Shown: in pieces, positions 16,867 through 25,380 of the stretch
Layout of the letters: the number at the start of each line of letters is the position of its first letter
Numbering within the stretch: the first letter of the stretch is position 1
From: an uncultured Oscillospiraceae bacterium
GTDB lineage: Bacteria > Bacillota > Clostridia > Oscillospirales > Oscillospiraceae
Assembly: GCA_947630755.1 (NCBI GenBank)
Contig: CANRIU010000008.1
Location: 1 to 62,804 of the forward strand
Reading direction: 5' to 3'
Length of the DNA: 62,804 nucleotides
Made by a program: the position numbers and the translations under genes
The notes under the pieces: model-generated
Databases searched by the model: none
What the model was told of the DNA's origin: nothing
Seen by the model: only the letters and a program-made list of their open reading frames with translations

Positions 16867-18165
16867 TTATTTTCCCGTCAGCCTTAAGGCGCGCTCCCGT
16901 GCGGCGGATATTATTCTTTCGGCGTCGAGGGTGAGGAATTTACCGTCCTCGTAAAGGATTTTTCCGTCCACCATCGTCATCCTCACGTCGGGGCCCTGTG
17001 CGGAGTAGCACAGGAGCGCCAGCGGGTCAATATTCGGCGTCATGTGCGGGGCAGTGGTATCAATGGCCGCGATGTCCGCCCTCATGCCGACGCGAAGCTG
17101 CCCGGTGTCCGCCCTTCTCTGAACCCGGGCGCCGTTGACCGTCGCCATTTTGACAGTCTCTGCGGGCTTCACCGCCGTGGGGTCGCAGGCGTATCCGTTG
17201 TGTATGACGCTGGCAAGGTGCAGCTCCTCCAGCATATTGAGGTTGTTGTTTGACGCCGCGCCGTCCGTGCCCAGCGCCACGTTTATGCCCAGATCCATCA
17301 TCCGCCGCAGTGGGGCAAAGCCGCTGCCAAGCTTCATGTTGCTGGTGGGACAGTGGACGGCGCTGACGCCCCGGCGGGCCATGAGCTCCATGTCCCCCTC
17401 AGTCACCCAGACACAGTGGGCGGCAAAGGCGTCGGAGCCGAAGGCGCCGAGGGAGTCAAACCACTCCGCCGGGGTCATGCCGTATCGCTCCACGCACTCT
17501 GAGTGCTCCTTTTTTGTCTCCGACATGTGTATGTGCAGGTTCCCGCCCCGCTCCCGCAGCAGGTCCGCGTAATATGCCACGGCCCGGGGCTTACAGGTGT
17601 ACTCCGCGTGGACGCAGAAGTCAATCAGCACCCGCCCCTCCCCCGCGCCGTTATATCTGTCAAAGAGCTCCAGTGACTGGCGGATGCGGAGGTTGTCCTC
17701 CGGCCGCTCATTTTCATCAAAGCACTGCACCGGGCGGCAGATGTTGGCCTTCATTCCGGAGCCCAGCACCGCCTCCACAGTCTCCTCCGGCATCATGTAC
17801 ATATCCGTAAAGCTGGTGGTCCCGGTGGAGAGCATCTCCAAAAGGGCAAGCTCCGACCCCGCGCGCACGTCCTCCGGCGTCAGGCGGTCCTCCAGAGGGA
17901 AAATTTTGTCAAAAAGCCACTCCTGAAGCGTAAGGCCGCTGCCCACCCCCCGAAGGAGCGTCATGGGCGTGTGGGTGTGGGCGTTTATGAGCCCGGGGAT
18001 GAGCATGGTCCCGGTCATGTCCCGCTCACGCTCGTATCCCTCCGGCTTTTTTTCACCTATGTAGTCGATGCTTTTCCCGTCAATGCCGAGAAATCCCCGG
18101 GGGATGTACTCAAAGCCCCCCTCGCCGGAGGCCAGAATCCCGCAGTTTGAAAGAAGAAGCTTCAT
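16867..18165 (-). CDS. mtaD: MTA/SAH deaminase (amidohydrolase)
   Basis: 432 residues. Amidohydrolase that deaminates 5'-methylthioadenosine, S-adenosylhomocysteine and often adenosine. Metal ligands visible: H63 and H65 in NAHTHTP, a later HIHMSETKKEH, HCVWV and LGTDGAASNN (the metal-site Asp). C-terminal beta-sandwich with VRMTMVDGKILYEDG. GAGGTGACG ribosome site. First member downstream of PNP in a minus-strand run and near the divergent sahH, so the set handles nucleosides left by SAM-dependent methylation. Another cytosine/adenosine-like deaminase is possible but less likely. Confidence 0.9.
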   Translation of the reverse strand: MKLLLSNCGILASGEGGFEYIPRGFLGIDGKSIDYIGEKKPEGYERERDMTGTMLIPGLINAHTHTPMTLLRGVGSGLTLQEWLFDKIFPLEDRLTPEDVRAGSELALLEMLSTGTTSFTDMYMMPEETVEAVLGSGMKANICRPVQCFDENERPEDNLRIRQSLELFDRYNGAGEGRVLIDFCVHAEYTCKPRAVAYYADLLRERGGNLHIHMSETKKEHSECVERYGMTPAEWFDSLGAFGSDAFAAHCVWVTEGDMELMARRGVSAVHCPTSNMKLGSGFAPLRRMMDLGINVALGTDGAASNNNLNMLEELHLASVIHNGYACDPTAVKPAETVKMATVNGARVQRRADTGQLRVGMRADIAAIDTTAPHMTPNIDPLALLCYSAQGPDVRMTMVDGKILYEDGKFLTLDAERIISAARERALRLTGK

Positions 18166-18174
18166 CTCGTCACC

Positions 18175-18996
18175 TCAAATATTTGCAATAATGTCCTTCA
18201 CATACTCCGTGAAGGGCGCCTCGATGGCGTTTGCCGTCTCAATGACCTCCTCGCTTGTCAGCGGCACGGGCAGCACCCCCGCCGCCATATTCGTCATCAC
18301 CGACAGCGCCAGCAGCGGCAGGGAGCAGTGTGAGGCTGTGAGGGCCTCCGTCACCGTGCTCATCCCCACGGCGTCGCCGCCGAGGGCGCGGATGGCCCGA
18401 ATCTCCGCCGGGGTCTCGTACTGCGGCCCCGGGGCGTACCAGTAGACCCCCTCGTGGACGGTGAGCTTTGAGCGCTCGGCAAGCTTCAATGCCAGGGCGC
18501 GAAGGTTTGGCGTGTAGGCGGAGCCCATGTCAAAAAATCTCGGTCCGAACTCGTCCACATTCGCCCCCCGCATCGGCGAGCCGAGGGAGAGCTTAATGTG
18601 GTCGGATATAACCATTATGTCCCCGGGTTTGTAGTCAAGGTTCACCGCCCCGGCGGCATTCGTGAGGATAAGCGCCCGGATGCCGAGAAGCTTCAACACC
18701 CTCACGGGGATGCTCAGCTCCTCAAGGCTGTACCCCTCGTAGTAGTGGAACCTGCCCGACATGCAGACCACCTTTTTCCCGGCCACTGTCCCGAACAGCA
18801 TCTGCCCGGCGTGGCCCACGGCGGTGGAGCGCAGGAAATTCGGTATCTCCCCGTATGGCACGGTTACGGGGTCCTCAAGCTCTCCCGCGAAGTGCCCGAG
18901 CCCGGAGCCGAGAATTATGCCGATCTCCGGCCTCTCCCCGAACCTTTCAAGGAGAAAGTCCGCTGATTTTTTGTAGTAATCATAGGTGAAGGTCAT
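18175..18996 (-). CDS. Purine nucleoside phosphorylase, type I
   Basis: 273 residues from the ATG at 18996, whose ATGA overlaps the kinase stop; the longer frame to 19215 lies inside the kinase gene. It splits purine nucleosides (inosine, guanosine and likely products of the neighbouring deaminase) with phosphate. Motifs of the trimeric PNP/MTAP family: IILGSGLGHFA (phosphate loop), MSGRFHYYEGYS, ILTNAAGAVN, DHIKL, YWYAPGPQYETPAEIRA and GMSTVTEA. 9 bp from mtaD, so co-transcribed. DeoD-type hexamers lack these motifs, so trimer-type is clear; exact substrate range is not. Confidence 0.92.
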   Translation of the reverse strand: MTFTYDYYKKSADFLLERFGERPEIGIILGSGLGHFAGELEDPVTVPYGEIPNFLRSTAVGHAGQMLFGTVAGKKVVCMSGRFHYYEGYSLEELSIPVRVLKLLGIRALILTNAAGAVNLDYKPGDIMVISDHIKLSLGSPMRGANVDEFGPRFFDMGSAYTPNLRALALKLAERSKLTVHEGVYWYAPGPQYETPAEIRAIRALGGDAVGMSTVTEALTASHCSLPLLALSVMTNMAAGVLPVPLTSEEVIETANAIEAPFTEYVKDIIANI

Positions 18997-19487
18997 ATTT
19001 TTGCTCCTTTCAGCCAGTCCCACGCCTCCGCGCGGGTGTGGAAGATGTGTATTTCCCTGCCCTCCCGGTATTTCTCCAGAAGCTCGTATGTTCTCGGAAG
19101 CTTCTCCGTCGGAAAGCTCCTTATCCACTGGGTAAACTCCGGGTCCTCCTCCGTCTCCACCCAGGGCATGTCCTCCCGCGGCCTGCCCCGGCGGCTCTCC
19201 ACCCCGGCAAGGCACTCCTCCACTGGCAGATCAAATAAAAACACCGTGTCGCAGGGTATGAGCCGCGTCTCAAGGGTCCGGGAGTAGTCCCCGTCCATTA
19301 TCCAGAGTGGCTTCCGGAGAAGCTCCGAGAGCCTTTCGTCAAACTCCTCCCTCGTTACTGTCGTCCTGTCCGGCCTGTGCCAGAGCATGTCGAGGTATAT
19401 GAGAGGAAGCCCCGTCCTGTCCCGAAGGGCCCGGGCGAAGGTGGACTTTCCCGCCCCGGAGGGACCTATGATCAATACTCTTTTCAT
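18993..19487 (-). CDS. AAA-type P-loop kinase (adenylate kinase-like, FlaR family)
   Basis: 164 residues with Walker A GPSGAGKST (8-16), LIYLDMLWHRPDRTTV, DGDYSRTL, and VFLFDLPVEECLAGVESRRGRPR as in the DNA topology modulation (FlaR-like) kinases related to adenylate kinase. Substrate unknown, perhaps a nucleotide or nucleoside. Four-base overlaps join it to the DUF5655 gene before and PNP after, making one operon. Confidence 0.85.
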   Translation of the reverse strand: MKRVLIIGPSGAGKSTFARALRDRTGLPLIYLDMLWHRPDRTTVTREEFDERLSELLRKPLWIMDGDYSRTLETRLIPCDTVFLFDLPVEECLAGVESRRGRPREDMPWVETEEDPEFTQWIRSFPTEKLPRTYELLEKYREGREIHIFHTRAEAWDWLKGAKI

Positions 19488-19864
19488 CTCCCGCCCTCCG
19501 AAAGCTCAAAGGACTCCATTATCCAGCCCGTGAGCTCGTCGTCTATCTCCTGAGGCGACGTCACAAGGACGTGGTGGGTCCAGCGGGTGGGCCGGACCTC
19601 CGCCGCGGCGTCTATGCGCGGTGAGATTTTTTTGTACCCCAGCCCGAAGGTCACGGTGAGATATACCCTCGGCCTCTGGGCCGCCCGCCTTACCGGGAGA
19701 AATGACGCGCAGGCGAAAAGGTGCCGCCCTTTGAAGCTTATCTGTGTCCTTGCGGCCTCGACCCTCGTCCCCGGAAGCGCCGCGAGGACGCGCCTCTCCA
19801 GCTCCTCGTATATCGGCAGGGCGCCGGGGTTTTTTGAAAAAAACATGAGAACGTCGTCGCTCAC
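19484..19864 (-). CDS. DUF5655-like protein
   Basis: 126 residues, GTG start with GGGAGGTG. Sequence blocks TQISFKGRHLFACASFLPVR, YLTVTFGLGYK, RWTHHVLVTSPQEIDDELTGWI match the small DUF5655 proteins, which have no proven activity. First gene of the four-gene minus-strand operon ending in mtaD. A GC-rich hairpin sits in its leader at about 19889-19912. Confidence 0.75.
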   Translation of the reverse strand: MSDDVLMFFSKNPGALPIYEELERRVLAALPGTRVEAARTQISFKGRHLFACASFLPVRRAAQRPRVYLTVTFGLGYKKISPRIDAAAEVRPTRWTHHVLVTSPQEIDDELTGWIMESFELSEGGR

Positions 19865-19955
19865 GCTTACACCTCCCGCCTCATCCGCCCCCGGCTGCGC
19901 CCGGGGCTTTTTTCGGATATTCTACATCATTTTTATCAAAAACACAATACGGCCC

Positions 19956-19984
19956 TTTACTTGGCGGGCGTATCGTGATAAAAT
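19956..19984 (+). promoter_or_regulatory. Promoter of sahH
   Basis: TTTACT, 17-bp spacer, TAAAAT; predicted start about 22 nt before the ATG at 20013, so a very short leader with no room for a riboswitch. Confidence 0.6.
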
Positions 19985-20012
19985 TCCCCTATTATTGATT
20001 TTGGAGGCGCCT

Positions 20013-21260
20013 ATGAGCGAGATACGCGATATTAACCTCGCCCCGTCTGGGGAGAAGAAAATTGCCTGGGCAAAGAGATATATGCCCCTTTTGAGCTCCA
20101 TCGAGGAGGATCTCAGGCGCGACCGCCCCTTCGCGGGGCTGAAGATGACTGTCTCATTGCACCTTGAGGCCAAGTCCGCCGTTCTGTGCCGGGTGCTCAT
20201 GGAGGGCGGCGCGGACCTTAGAATAACCGGCTGCAATCCCCTCTCCACTCAGGACGACGTGACCGCCGCGCTGGTGTCCCGGGGCGCACAGGTCTGGTCC
20301 GTCTACGGATGCACTCAGGATGAGTACGACCGCCACATGGCGGCGGCGCTGGACTTCGGGCCCAATATAATCATCGACGACGGCGGGGACCTTGTGTCCA
20401 TGCTCCACCGAAATATGCGCTCTCTCCTGCCCGGGGTCATCGGCGGGTGCGAGGAGACGACCACGGGGATAATCCGCCTTCACGCAATGGCCCGGGAGGG
20501 CGCTCTGCGCTTTCCCATGCTGGCGGTGAACAACGCCCGCTGCAAGCACTTCTTCGACAACCGCTACGGCACCGGGCAGTCTGTCTGGGACGGTATAAAC
20601 CGGGCCACGAACCTTGTTGTAGCCGGTAAAAACGTGGTGGTCGCGGGCTACGGCTGGTGCGGCAGGGGCATTGCCCTCCGGGCCCGGGGTCTCGGCGCCA
20701 GGGTCACAGTCACGGAAATAGACCCCGTGAAGGCCCTGGAGGCCATGATGGACGGCTACGAGGTCAAAACCATGGACGAGGCCGCCGGGTACGGCGACAT
20801 TTTCGTCACCTCCACGGGCTGCTGCAAGGTGATAACGGAGCGCCACTTTGAGAAGATGCGCGACGGCGCCATACTTTGCAACGCCGGGCACTTCAACGTG
20901 GAGGTGGACGTGGACTGGCTTGAAAAAAACGCCGAAGGCGTATCCGAGGGCAGGAGCGGCGTCACAAAGGGCTACACCCTTAAAAACGGCCACACCGTCT
21001 TTGTCCTGGCGGAGGGGCGGCTTGTGAACCTCGCCTCCGGCGACGGGCACCCGGTGGAGATAATGGACATGTCCTTCGCCATTCAGGCTCTCGCCGCAAG
21101 GTACATCGCCGACCGCCGTGGGGAGCTGCCCCTCGCCGTCATAGATGTCCCGGACGAGATAGACTACGACGTGGCCCGCAGAAAGCTCGCCTCCTCCGGC
21201 ATGACCATCGACAGCCTCACATCGGAGCAGGAGCGGTATCTTGACTCCTGGGCCATATGA
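20013..21260 (+). CDS. ahcY: Adenosylhomocysteinase
   Basis: 415 residues from the ATG at 20013 (TTGGAGG 7 bases upstream); the long in-frame extension to 19587 is antisense to another gene. Hydrolyses S-adenosylhomocysteine to adenosine and homocysteine with bound NAD. Visible: NPLSTQDDVTAAL, DDGGDLVSMLH, GGCEETTTGI, NNARCKHFFDNRYGTGQS, NAD loop GYGWCGRGIA and the C-terminal YLDSWAI. Slightly shorter than the eukaryotic enzyme, as in bacterial/archaeal short forms. Divergent from the mtaD operon, which can use the adenosine released. Confidence 0.96.
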   Translation: MSEIRDINLAPSGEKKIAWAKRYMPLLSSIEEDLRRDRPFAGLKMTVSLHLEAKSAVLCRVLMEGGADLRITGCNPLSTQDDVTAALVSRGAQVWSVYGCTQDEYDRHMAAALDFGPNIIIDDGGDLVSMLHRNMRSLLPGVIGGCEETTTGIIRLHAMAREGALRFPMLAVNNARCKHFFDNRYGTGQSVWDGINRATNLVVAGKNVVVAGYGWCGRGIALRARGLGARVTVTEIDPVKALEAMMDGYEVKTMDEAAGYGDIFVTSTGCCKVITERHFEKMRDGAILCNAGHFNVEVDVDWLEKNAEGVSEGRSGVTKGYTLKNGHTVFVLAEGRLVNLASGDGHPVEIMDMSFAIQALAARYIADRRGELPLAVIDVPDEIDYDVARRKLASSGMTIDSLTSEQERYLDSWAI

Positions 21261-21281
21261 GCATAAGGCTCTTCCCGCAGC

Positions 21282-21749
21282 TTACATGGGTGGGGACTCA
21301 TTGAGCAGCTTCTGATAGTCCATAAGCGCCACTCTGTTGTGGCTCAAAAGATTTTCGGGGAGGGCGTCCAGGGAGAACCATCTCACCTCGGCGACCTCCT
21401 CCTTTTGAAGCCTCAGCTCCCCAAGCACGCAGTGGCAGTAGTGGACGATGTCCACTACCATCACCTCGTCCCCGTTGGGGTAGACATGGCGGAACTCCGG
21501 ACCGGAGTACACCTTCAAAAGCCTCGGCAGCACAGGCCGCAGGCCCAGCTCCTCGCCGACCTCGCGGCGAAGGGCCTCCTCTACCGTCTCCCAGAGCTCG
21601 ATTGCGCCGCCGTGGTTGGCCCACTGCCCATCGTCCGCCCGGCGCTGAAGGAGCACGCTCCCCCTGCCGTCGCCGATGATAAGGCAGGCGCAGGGCATGA
21701 TAAGCGCCCTGTGCCCCACAAGACTGCGGAGCTCCTGAATGTACCCCAT
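21282..21749 (-). CDS. NUDIX hydrolase
   Basis: 155 residues with a complete NUDIX box: G48, E54, then REVGEELGL at 62-70. Preceded by SVLLQRRADDGQWANHGG and followed by VYSGPEFRHVYPNGDEV, a form seen in small nucleotide-diphosphate hydrolases. Substrate cannot be read from the sequence. It starts one base after the trmB stop, so they form one transcript. Confidence 0.92.
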   Translation of the reverse strand: MGYIQELRSLVGHRALIMPCACLIIGDGRGSVLLQRRADDGQWANHGGAIELWETVEEALRREVGEELGLRPVLPRLLKVYSGPEFRHVYPNGDEVMVVDIVHYCHCVLGELRLQKEEVAEVRWFSLDALPENLLSHNRVALMDYQKLLNESPPM

Positions 21750-21750
21750 A

Positions 21751-22389
21751 TCACCGCCTCTTTCTGGCGACGAGCCTGTTTATGGGCACACCCTGCTCCC
21801 GGAATTTGGCCTCGTAGTCCGTCATACAGCCCCCCGCCCCGTCGGCGTGGAGGTCGTTTGTCACCTCTGTCAGGTCCCACCCCTCGGCAGTAAACTGCTC
21901 CACCGACCAGTCGAAAAGGGGCCTGTTGTCAGTCTTGAACCATATCTCCCCATCGGGCTTCAGAATGTGCTCGTATATTCTCAAAAATGTGGGCGCGGTG
22001 AGCCGACGCTTGAACTGCCGGGACTTTCGCCATGGGTCCGGGAAGTTTATGTAGATCCTGTCAACCTCCCCCGGGGCAAAGATGCTCTCGCACCCGGCGG
22101 CGTCAAAATCGAGGAAGCGGACGTTTTGAAGCTCCGCCGCCTTTGCCCGCTCCATGGCCATGACCATGGCGTCCAGCACCCGCTCCACCGCCACAAAAAG
22201 TACAGCGGGGCTTGCCTCCGCCATACCCACGGTGAAGCGCCCCTTCCCGCAGCCAAGCTCCAGATGGAGCGCCGTAAAGCCGGAAAAATTTTCAAGCCAC
22301 ACGCCCTTGAGCTTCTCCGGCTCCCGCTCCAGAAGCTCCGAGCACCGCTCCACGCGGGGAATAAGGTTCGGCTTTTTTCTCATTCGCAT
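21751..22389 (-). CDS. trmB: tRNA (guanine-N7-)-methyltransferase
   Basis: 212 residues from the ATG at 22389 with GGGGTGAT before it. Makes m7G46 in tRNA from SAM. SAM-binding HLELGCGKGRFTVGMA, AVERVLDAMVMAMERA, then the family signature YINFPDPWRKSRQFKRRLTAP cut by the usual DPWxKxRHxKRR pattern (here Q for H), and TDNRPLFDWSVEQF. Lies beside a tRNA gene. Confidence 0.95.
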   Translation of the reverse strand: MRMRKKPNLIPRVERCSELLEREPEKLKGVWLENFSGFTALHLELGCGKGRFTVGMAEASPAVLFVAVERVLDAMVMAMERAKAAELQNVRFLDFDAAGCESIFAPGEVDRIYINFPDPWRKSRQFKRRLTAPTFLRIYEHILKPDGEIWFKTDNRPLFDWSVEQFTAEGWDLTEVTNDLHADGAGGCMTDYEAKFREQGVPINRLVARKRR

Positions 22390-22442
22390 AAAATCACCCC
22401 GCCCCATTCTACCACACCCGCTCAAAAAATCCAACCCACCCC

Positions 22443-22471
22443 TTGCCAAAAAGTCAGGAATGCATTATAAT
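22443..22471 (+). promoter_or_regulatory. Promoter of tRNA-Pro
   Basis: TTGCCA, 17 bp, TATAAT; the tRNA starts 50 bp downstream. Confidence 0.75.
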
Positions 22472-22520
22472 ACGTTTTAGCCGCCGTCGGTCGCAATAAA
22501 CCGTGCGGAAAACTGAATAT

Positions 22521-22596
22521 CCGGGTGTAGCCCAGTTGGTAGGGCGCGACATTTGGGATGTCGAGGCCGTGGGTTCGAATCCCGCCACTCGGACCA
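22521..22596 (+). tRNA. tRNA-Pro(TGG)
   Basis: Cloverleaf with acceptor CCGGGTG/CACTCGG (one G-U pair), D-arm with AGTTGGTAG, anticodon stem CGACA/TGTCG around loop TTTGGGA (anticodon TGG), T-arm GTGGGTTCGAATCCCGC, discriminator A and encoded CCA. Confidence 0.95.
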
Positions 22597-22640
22597 AATC
22601 TCCACTACGAAAATGATAAAATCGTAGTGGAGATTTTTTG
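22597..22640 (+). terminator. tRNA-Pro terminator
   Basis: ATCTCCACTACGA / TCGTAGTGGAGAT stem directly after the tRNA, then TTTTTT. Confidence 0.9.
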
Positions 22641-22690
22641 TACTCATTCGCCTGAAAAGGGCTGTTTTTAGTGAATATTTCTACTTTTGC

Positions 22691-22732
22691 GCTCCTGCCG
22701 GGTCTTTTCGTGGCGTGGCAGGAGGCTTTTTT
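22691..22732 (+). terminator. Second terminator-like hairpin
   Basis: GCTCCTGCC...GGCAGGAGG stem with an internal GGCGTGG region, then TTTTTTGC. It isolates the following accessory island from tRNA read-through. Confidence 0.65.
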
Positions 22733-22760
22733 GCTTTCTTTGGGGGCGCTATCTTGTCTG

Positions 22761-22853
22761 TAATCGTTAAACAGCCGGAAATCGTTAAATTTTAGGGTAA
22801 TCGTTAATTTTTTGTGAAAACCTCTTGACAGGCCCTACCCCACGCTGTATACT
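22761..22853 (+). promoter_or_regulatory. Three AATCGTTAA repeats and promoter of the XRE/ImmA operon
   Basis: Direct repeats of (T/A)AATCGTTAA at 22761, 22779 and 22798 (18-19 bp apart) precede a promoter TTGACA (22825) - 17 bp - TATACT (22848). GCATAC boxes around 22857-22891 may be operators for the XRE protein. The evenly spaced repeats could bind an activator or repressor upstream of -35. Confidence 0.65.
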
Positions 22854-22994
22854 ATGTACGCATACTTGCTTACACGCTTGTGTGCATACGCTTCACCGCT
22901 GTTAATGTTAAGGCCCGAACATTATGAATGAACGAATACGCGACTAAGCGGAAAAATGAAAAAACGAAAGGGCAAAAACGAAGAAAAGGTGAAC

Positions 22995-23372
22995 ATGATG
23001 AAAAACGAATATCAAACATTTGGAAGTTTTCTGCAAGCAAAGCGTGTGGAAAAGAGAATCTCTCTCCGGAAAATGGCTGAGACCTTTGGTATCTCTCCGG
23101 TGTACCTGAGCGACATTGAAAAGGGCCGCCGGAACCCTCCGGAGATCGAGAAGCTGCGTCAATTCAGCCGGATTCTCAATCTCTCCGACGAGGAGCAGAC
23201 TATCATGCTCGACCTGGCCGGGAAAGAGCGCAACTCCCTGGCGCCCGACCTGCCGGAGTACATTCTCGGTCACCAGTATGTTGCCACGGCTCTCCGCACC
23301 GCCCGCGATCTGGAGGCGGACGAGGAAGACTGGCTGCGCTTTGTTAAGGAACTCCAAGACCGAAAGGGGTAA
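22995..23372 (+). CDS. XRE-family regulator
   Basis: 125 residues from the ATG at 22995 (GAAAAGGTGAAC upstream). Helix-turn-helix in FGSFLQAKRVEKRISLRKMAETFGISPVYLSDIEKGRRNPP split as helices 1-4, followed by LDLAGKERNSLAPDLPEYILG and a short acidic tail. 8 bp before an ImmA/IrrE-type peptidase gene, so it is probably the repressor that peptidase cleaves. Phage or ICE origin. Confidence 0.9.
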   Translation: MMKNEYQTFGSFLQAKRVEKRISLRKMAETFGISPVYLSDIEKGRRNPPEIEKLRQFSRILNLSDEEQTIMLDLAGKERNSLAPDLPEYILGHQYVATALRTARDLEADEEDWLRFVKELQDRKG

Positions 23373-23380
23373 TAGCTTAA

Positions 23381-24166
23381 ATGTACCAGCCCGAGTTCAG
23401 AGTTAATAAAAGCGGTGTCCCTGTTCTAAATAACCGGAGCATAGACATTATCGGCGAACGGTATGTGCGGGACTTCCAGCCCGAGGTCCTGACGGACCCC
23501 TGCCCTGTGGATATCGACGGCTTTGTGGAGTATTACCTCGGTATGACGCAGGATTTCCAATATCTCTCCCACAACGGCGTCTACCTGGGTATGACTGTTT
23601 TCAATGACACGGACAAGATTCCGGTCTGGTGCCCTGAAACGAATACCGCCGAATACATCAGCGCAACCGCTGGTACGGTCATCATAGACAACAGGCTTCT
23701 TGAGGAGAAGCAGCACCATCGCTACCGCTTCACTATGGGGCATGAGGGCGGTCACGGGGTTTTCCACACATCCGTATTTGCCTATGACCCCAACCAAATC
23801 TCGCTCTTCAGCTCGACACAGCAGCCTGCGATCCAATGCCGCGTAGACAGCGCAAAACGGAAGGACCCAAGCCTCTGGACCGACCGGGACCGGATGGAGT
23901 GGCAGGCAAACCGCTTCGCTTCCGCTGTCCTTATGCCGGAGTCCGCCGTCCGGCTTGTTGTCAGCCGTCGGAACGATGTAATCGGCCTGTATAGGGAGTT
24001 CACCCTGGTGAGCGACCTGGTCCAGACCTTTGACGTTTCTATGGAGGCTGCGGCATACCGGTTGAAGGACATGGGCATTACTTTAAGGGCACATTTGCAA
24101 GAAATATTGAATTGTTCCAACTACGCCTCGATAATTGATAAACTTTGCCTACCATTCAAAATATAA
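23381..24166 (+). CDS. ImmA/IrrE family metallo-endopeptidase
   Basis: 261 residues. Zinc motif HEGGH within FTMGHEGGHGVFHT (near 127-140), then WQANRFASAVLMPESAVR, the third-ligand region typical of the family. N-terminal part has no clear homology that I can name. Presumed to cut the XRE partner during an inducing stress, releasing the mobile element; only the pair remains here. Confidence 0.9.
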   Translation: MYQPEFRVNKSGVPVLNNRSIDIIGERYVRDFQPEVLTDPCPVDIDGFVEYYLGMTQDFQYLSHNGVYLGMTVFNDTDKIPVWCPETNTAEYISATAGTVIIDNRLLEEKQHHRYRFTMGHEGGHGVFHTSVFAYDPNQISLFSSTQQPAIQCRVDSAKRKDPSLWTDRDRMEWQANRFASAVLMPESAVRLVVSRRNDVIGLYREFTLVSDLVQTFDVSMEAAAYRLKDMGITLRAHLQEILNCSNYASIIDKLCLPFKI

Positions 24167-24252
24167 GGACTCTCATTTCAATCAGGAAAGCATCTATCAG
24201 AAATGATAGGTGCTTTCCTTTTGCCCATTTATGAAAGGACGGTGATTTACCC

Positions 24253-24562
24253 TTGGGCATTTTCAGCAGTATCTTCCGTTCGCGGGTTTCTCCCCGGGAC
24301 CGTACCAGCGGGAGCGCCTACAGCTTTTACTTCGGCGGCACGACCTCCGGCAAGGCCGTGACGGAGCGCTCCGCCATGCAGATGACTGCCGTGTATTCCT
24401 GCGTCCGCATTCTGGCGGAGGCGGTGGCGGACGCCTTCTGCGCGGCGGCGCCCCGGACGACACCGGGCAGGACGCCGCCGGCATGAACTACGACATCCGC
24501 TGGCTCTACCGACTCCACGGGAAGGCGCTGAAGGAGGTGGAGGGCATCATAAGCGAGGAATA
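24253..24562 (+). pseudogene. Phage portal protein remnant fused to another phage fragment
   Basis: From a TTG at 24253, about 60 codons match the start of HK97-type portal proteins (MGIFSSIFRSR, GKAVTERSAMQMTAVYSCVRILAEAVA). The frame then drifts and stops at 24486. In the +1 frame a second fragment (MNYDIRWLYRLHGKALKEVEGIISEE) runs to a TAA at 24562. A large internal deletion joining two phage genes explains this. Confidence 0.75.
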
Positions 24563-24565
24563 AGG

Positions 24566-24598
24566 AAAATCCACCAGGTTTTGCGCCTGGTGGATTTT
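24566..24598 (+). terminator. Terminator
   Basis: AAAATCCACCAGG / CCTGGTGGATTTT hairpin directly after the phage remnant; may act in both directions. Confidence 0.85.
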
Positions 24599-24657
24599 CT
24601 CATGCATTAGTCGTTGAGGTTCCGCCTCCACAAACGGGAAGTGTCAATCTCTATAAA

Positions 24658-24853
24658 TTAGTTGAACTTCATGCTCTCCAAATCGCTGTTGAACTCCTTT
24701 GTGACTTCCAGTATCACCTTATCTCCATCAGCGGTGATCTTGTAGTCCTTCAACACGGGGAATTTCTCACCCTTGAATTTCAGCACCATTTCCTCGGCTT
24801 CCCGCTTCGATGCCAATTCAAACGTCTCTGTGGTTTTTTATCAGCTTTGCCAT
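24658..24853 (-). pseudogene. Small phage-type ORF with a one-base frameshift
   Basis: Begins MAKLIK at 24853 and continues, after a run of six A, in another frame as TTETFELASKREAEEMV...KEFNSDLESMKFN with its stop at 24658-24660. Deleting one A gives a clean 64-residue protein; the span of 196 bases is one more than a multiple of three. As sequenced the start frame belongs to the upstream XRE gene, which reads into it. Confidence 0.55.
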
Positions 24854-25060
24854 GGTATCATTCCTTTCCAAGCCCAGCAAATAGTCTGTGGTCACTTTGA
24901 AATATATGGCAAGTTGAGGGAGCAAAGACAAATCAGGGGCATTTACTCCGTTTTCCCAGCGCGAAACTGTCTGGACAGACACTCGCAACGCATCCGCCAA
25001 TTCCTCTTGTGTAATACCTCTTTTTTGCCTTAATTCTTTTATTGTTCTGCCAATGTTCAT
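24818..25060 (-). CDS. Short XRE-family regulator
   Basis: 80 residues from the ATG at 25060, which has AGGAGGTCATAT in front; the frame to 25132 is not needed. MNIGRTIKELRQKRGITQEE, LADALRVSVQTVSRWENG and DLSLLPQLAIYFKVTTDYLLGL form a complete helix-turn-helix. The last dozen residues come from read-through into the frameshifted ORF downstream, so the original protein probably ended elsewhere or was longer. Confidence 0.8.
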   Translation of the reverse strand: MNIGRTIKELRQKRGITQEELADALRVSVQTVSRWENGVNAPDLSLLPQLAIYFKVTTDYLLGLERNDTMAKLIKNHRDV

Positions 25061-25260
25061 ATATGACCTCCTGAGCTTTGCATCATTATGATAGCAGAGC
25101 ATGGCTTCAAAAACCAACACGCAGAATGCCATTTAACTTAACACTGTTGTTAAGTCAGAAAATCCCGATTTGTGATACGATTTGCAACCCAATTATAGCA
25201 TAACAACTTCTGCGGTACAACCTGAAAACACGCCAGTAAAAGCCATTGAAAGCCACCTTC

Positions 25261-25368
25261 CCCATCTGGTATCATTACAATCACGCGCAGTCCAATCTGA
25301 TGGCCCTTTGCAAGCCGTGCCACTCCCGCATCACCGCCCAAATGGGCGACCGCTGGCACGACCGCTGA
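25261..25368 (+). pseudogene. HNH endonuclease C-terminal remnant
   Basis: About 35 codons ending in TGA at 25366-25368 encode SNLMALCKPCHSRITAQMGD, the C-terminal His-Asn-His/zinc part of phage HNH nucleases found next to terminases. No start or N-terminal half is present. Together with the portal remnant it marks a deleted prophage. Confidence 0.7.
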
Positions 25369-25380
25369 CCGGGAGGGGCT

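Noticed and set aside
19587-20012. Long N-terminal extension of adenosylhomocysteinase
   Set aside because: Antisense to the DUF5655 gene, and the promoter and ribosome site lie downstream of it.
20154-21050. 298-codon minus frame opposite adenosylhomocysteinase
   Set aside because: Antisense shadow of a strongly conserved enzyme.
22761-22807. Plasmid-type replication iterons
   Set aside because: Three short AATCGTTAA repeats without a Rep gene; position just upstream of -35 suits transcription control better.
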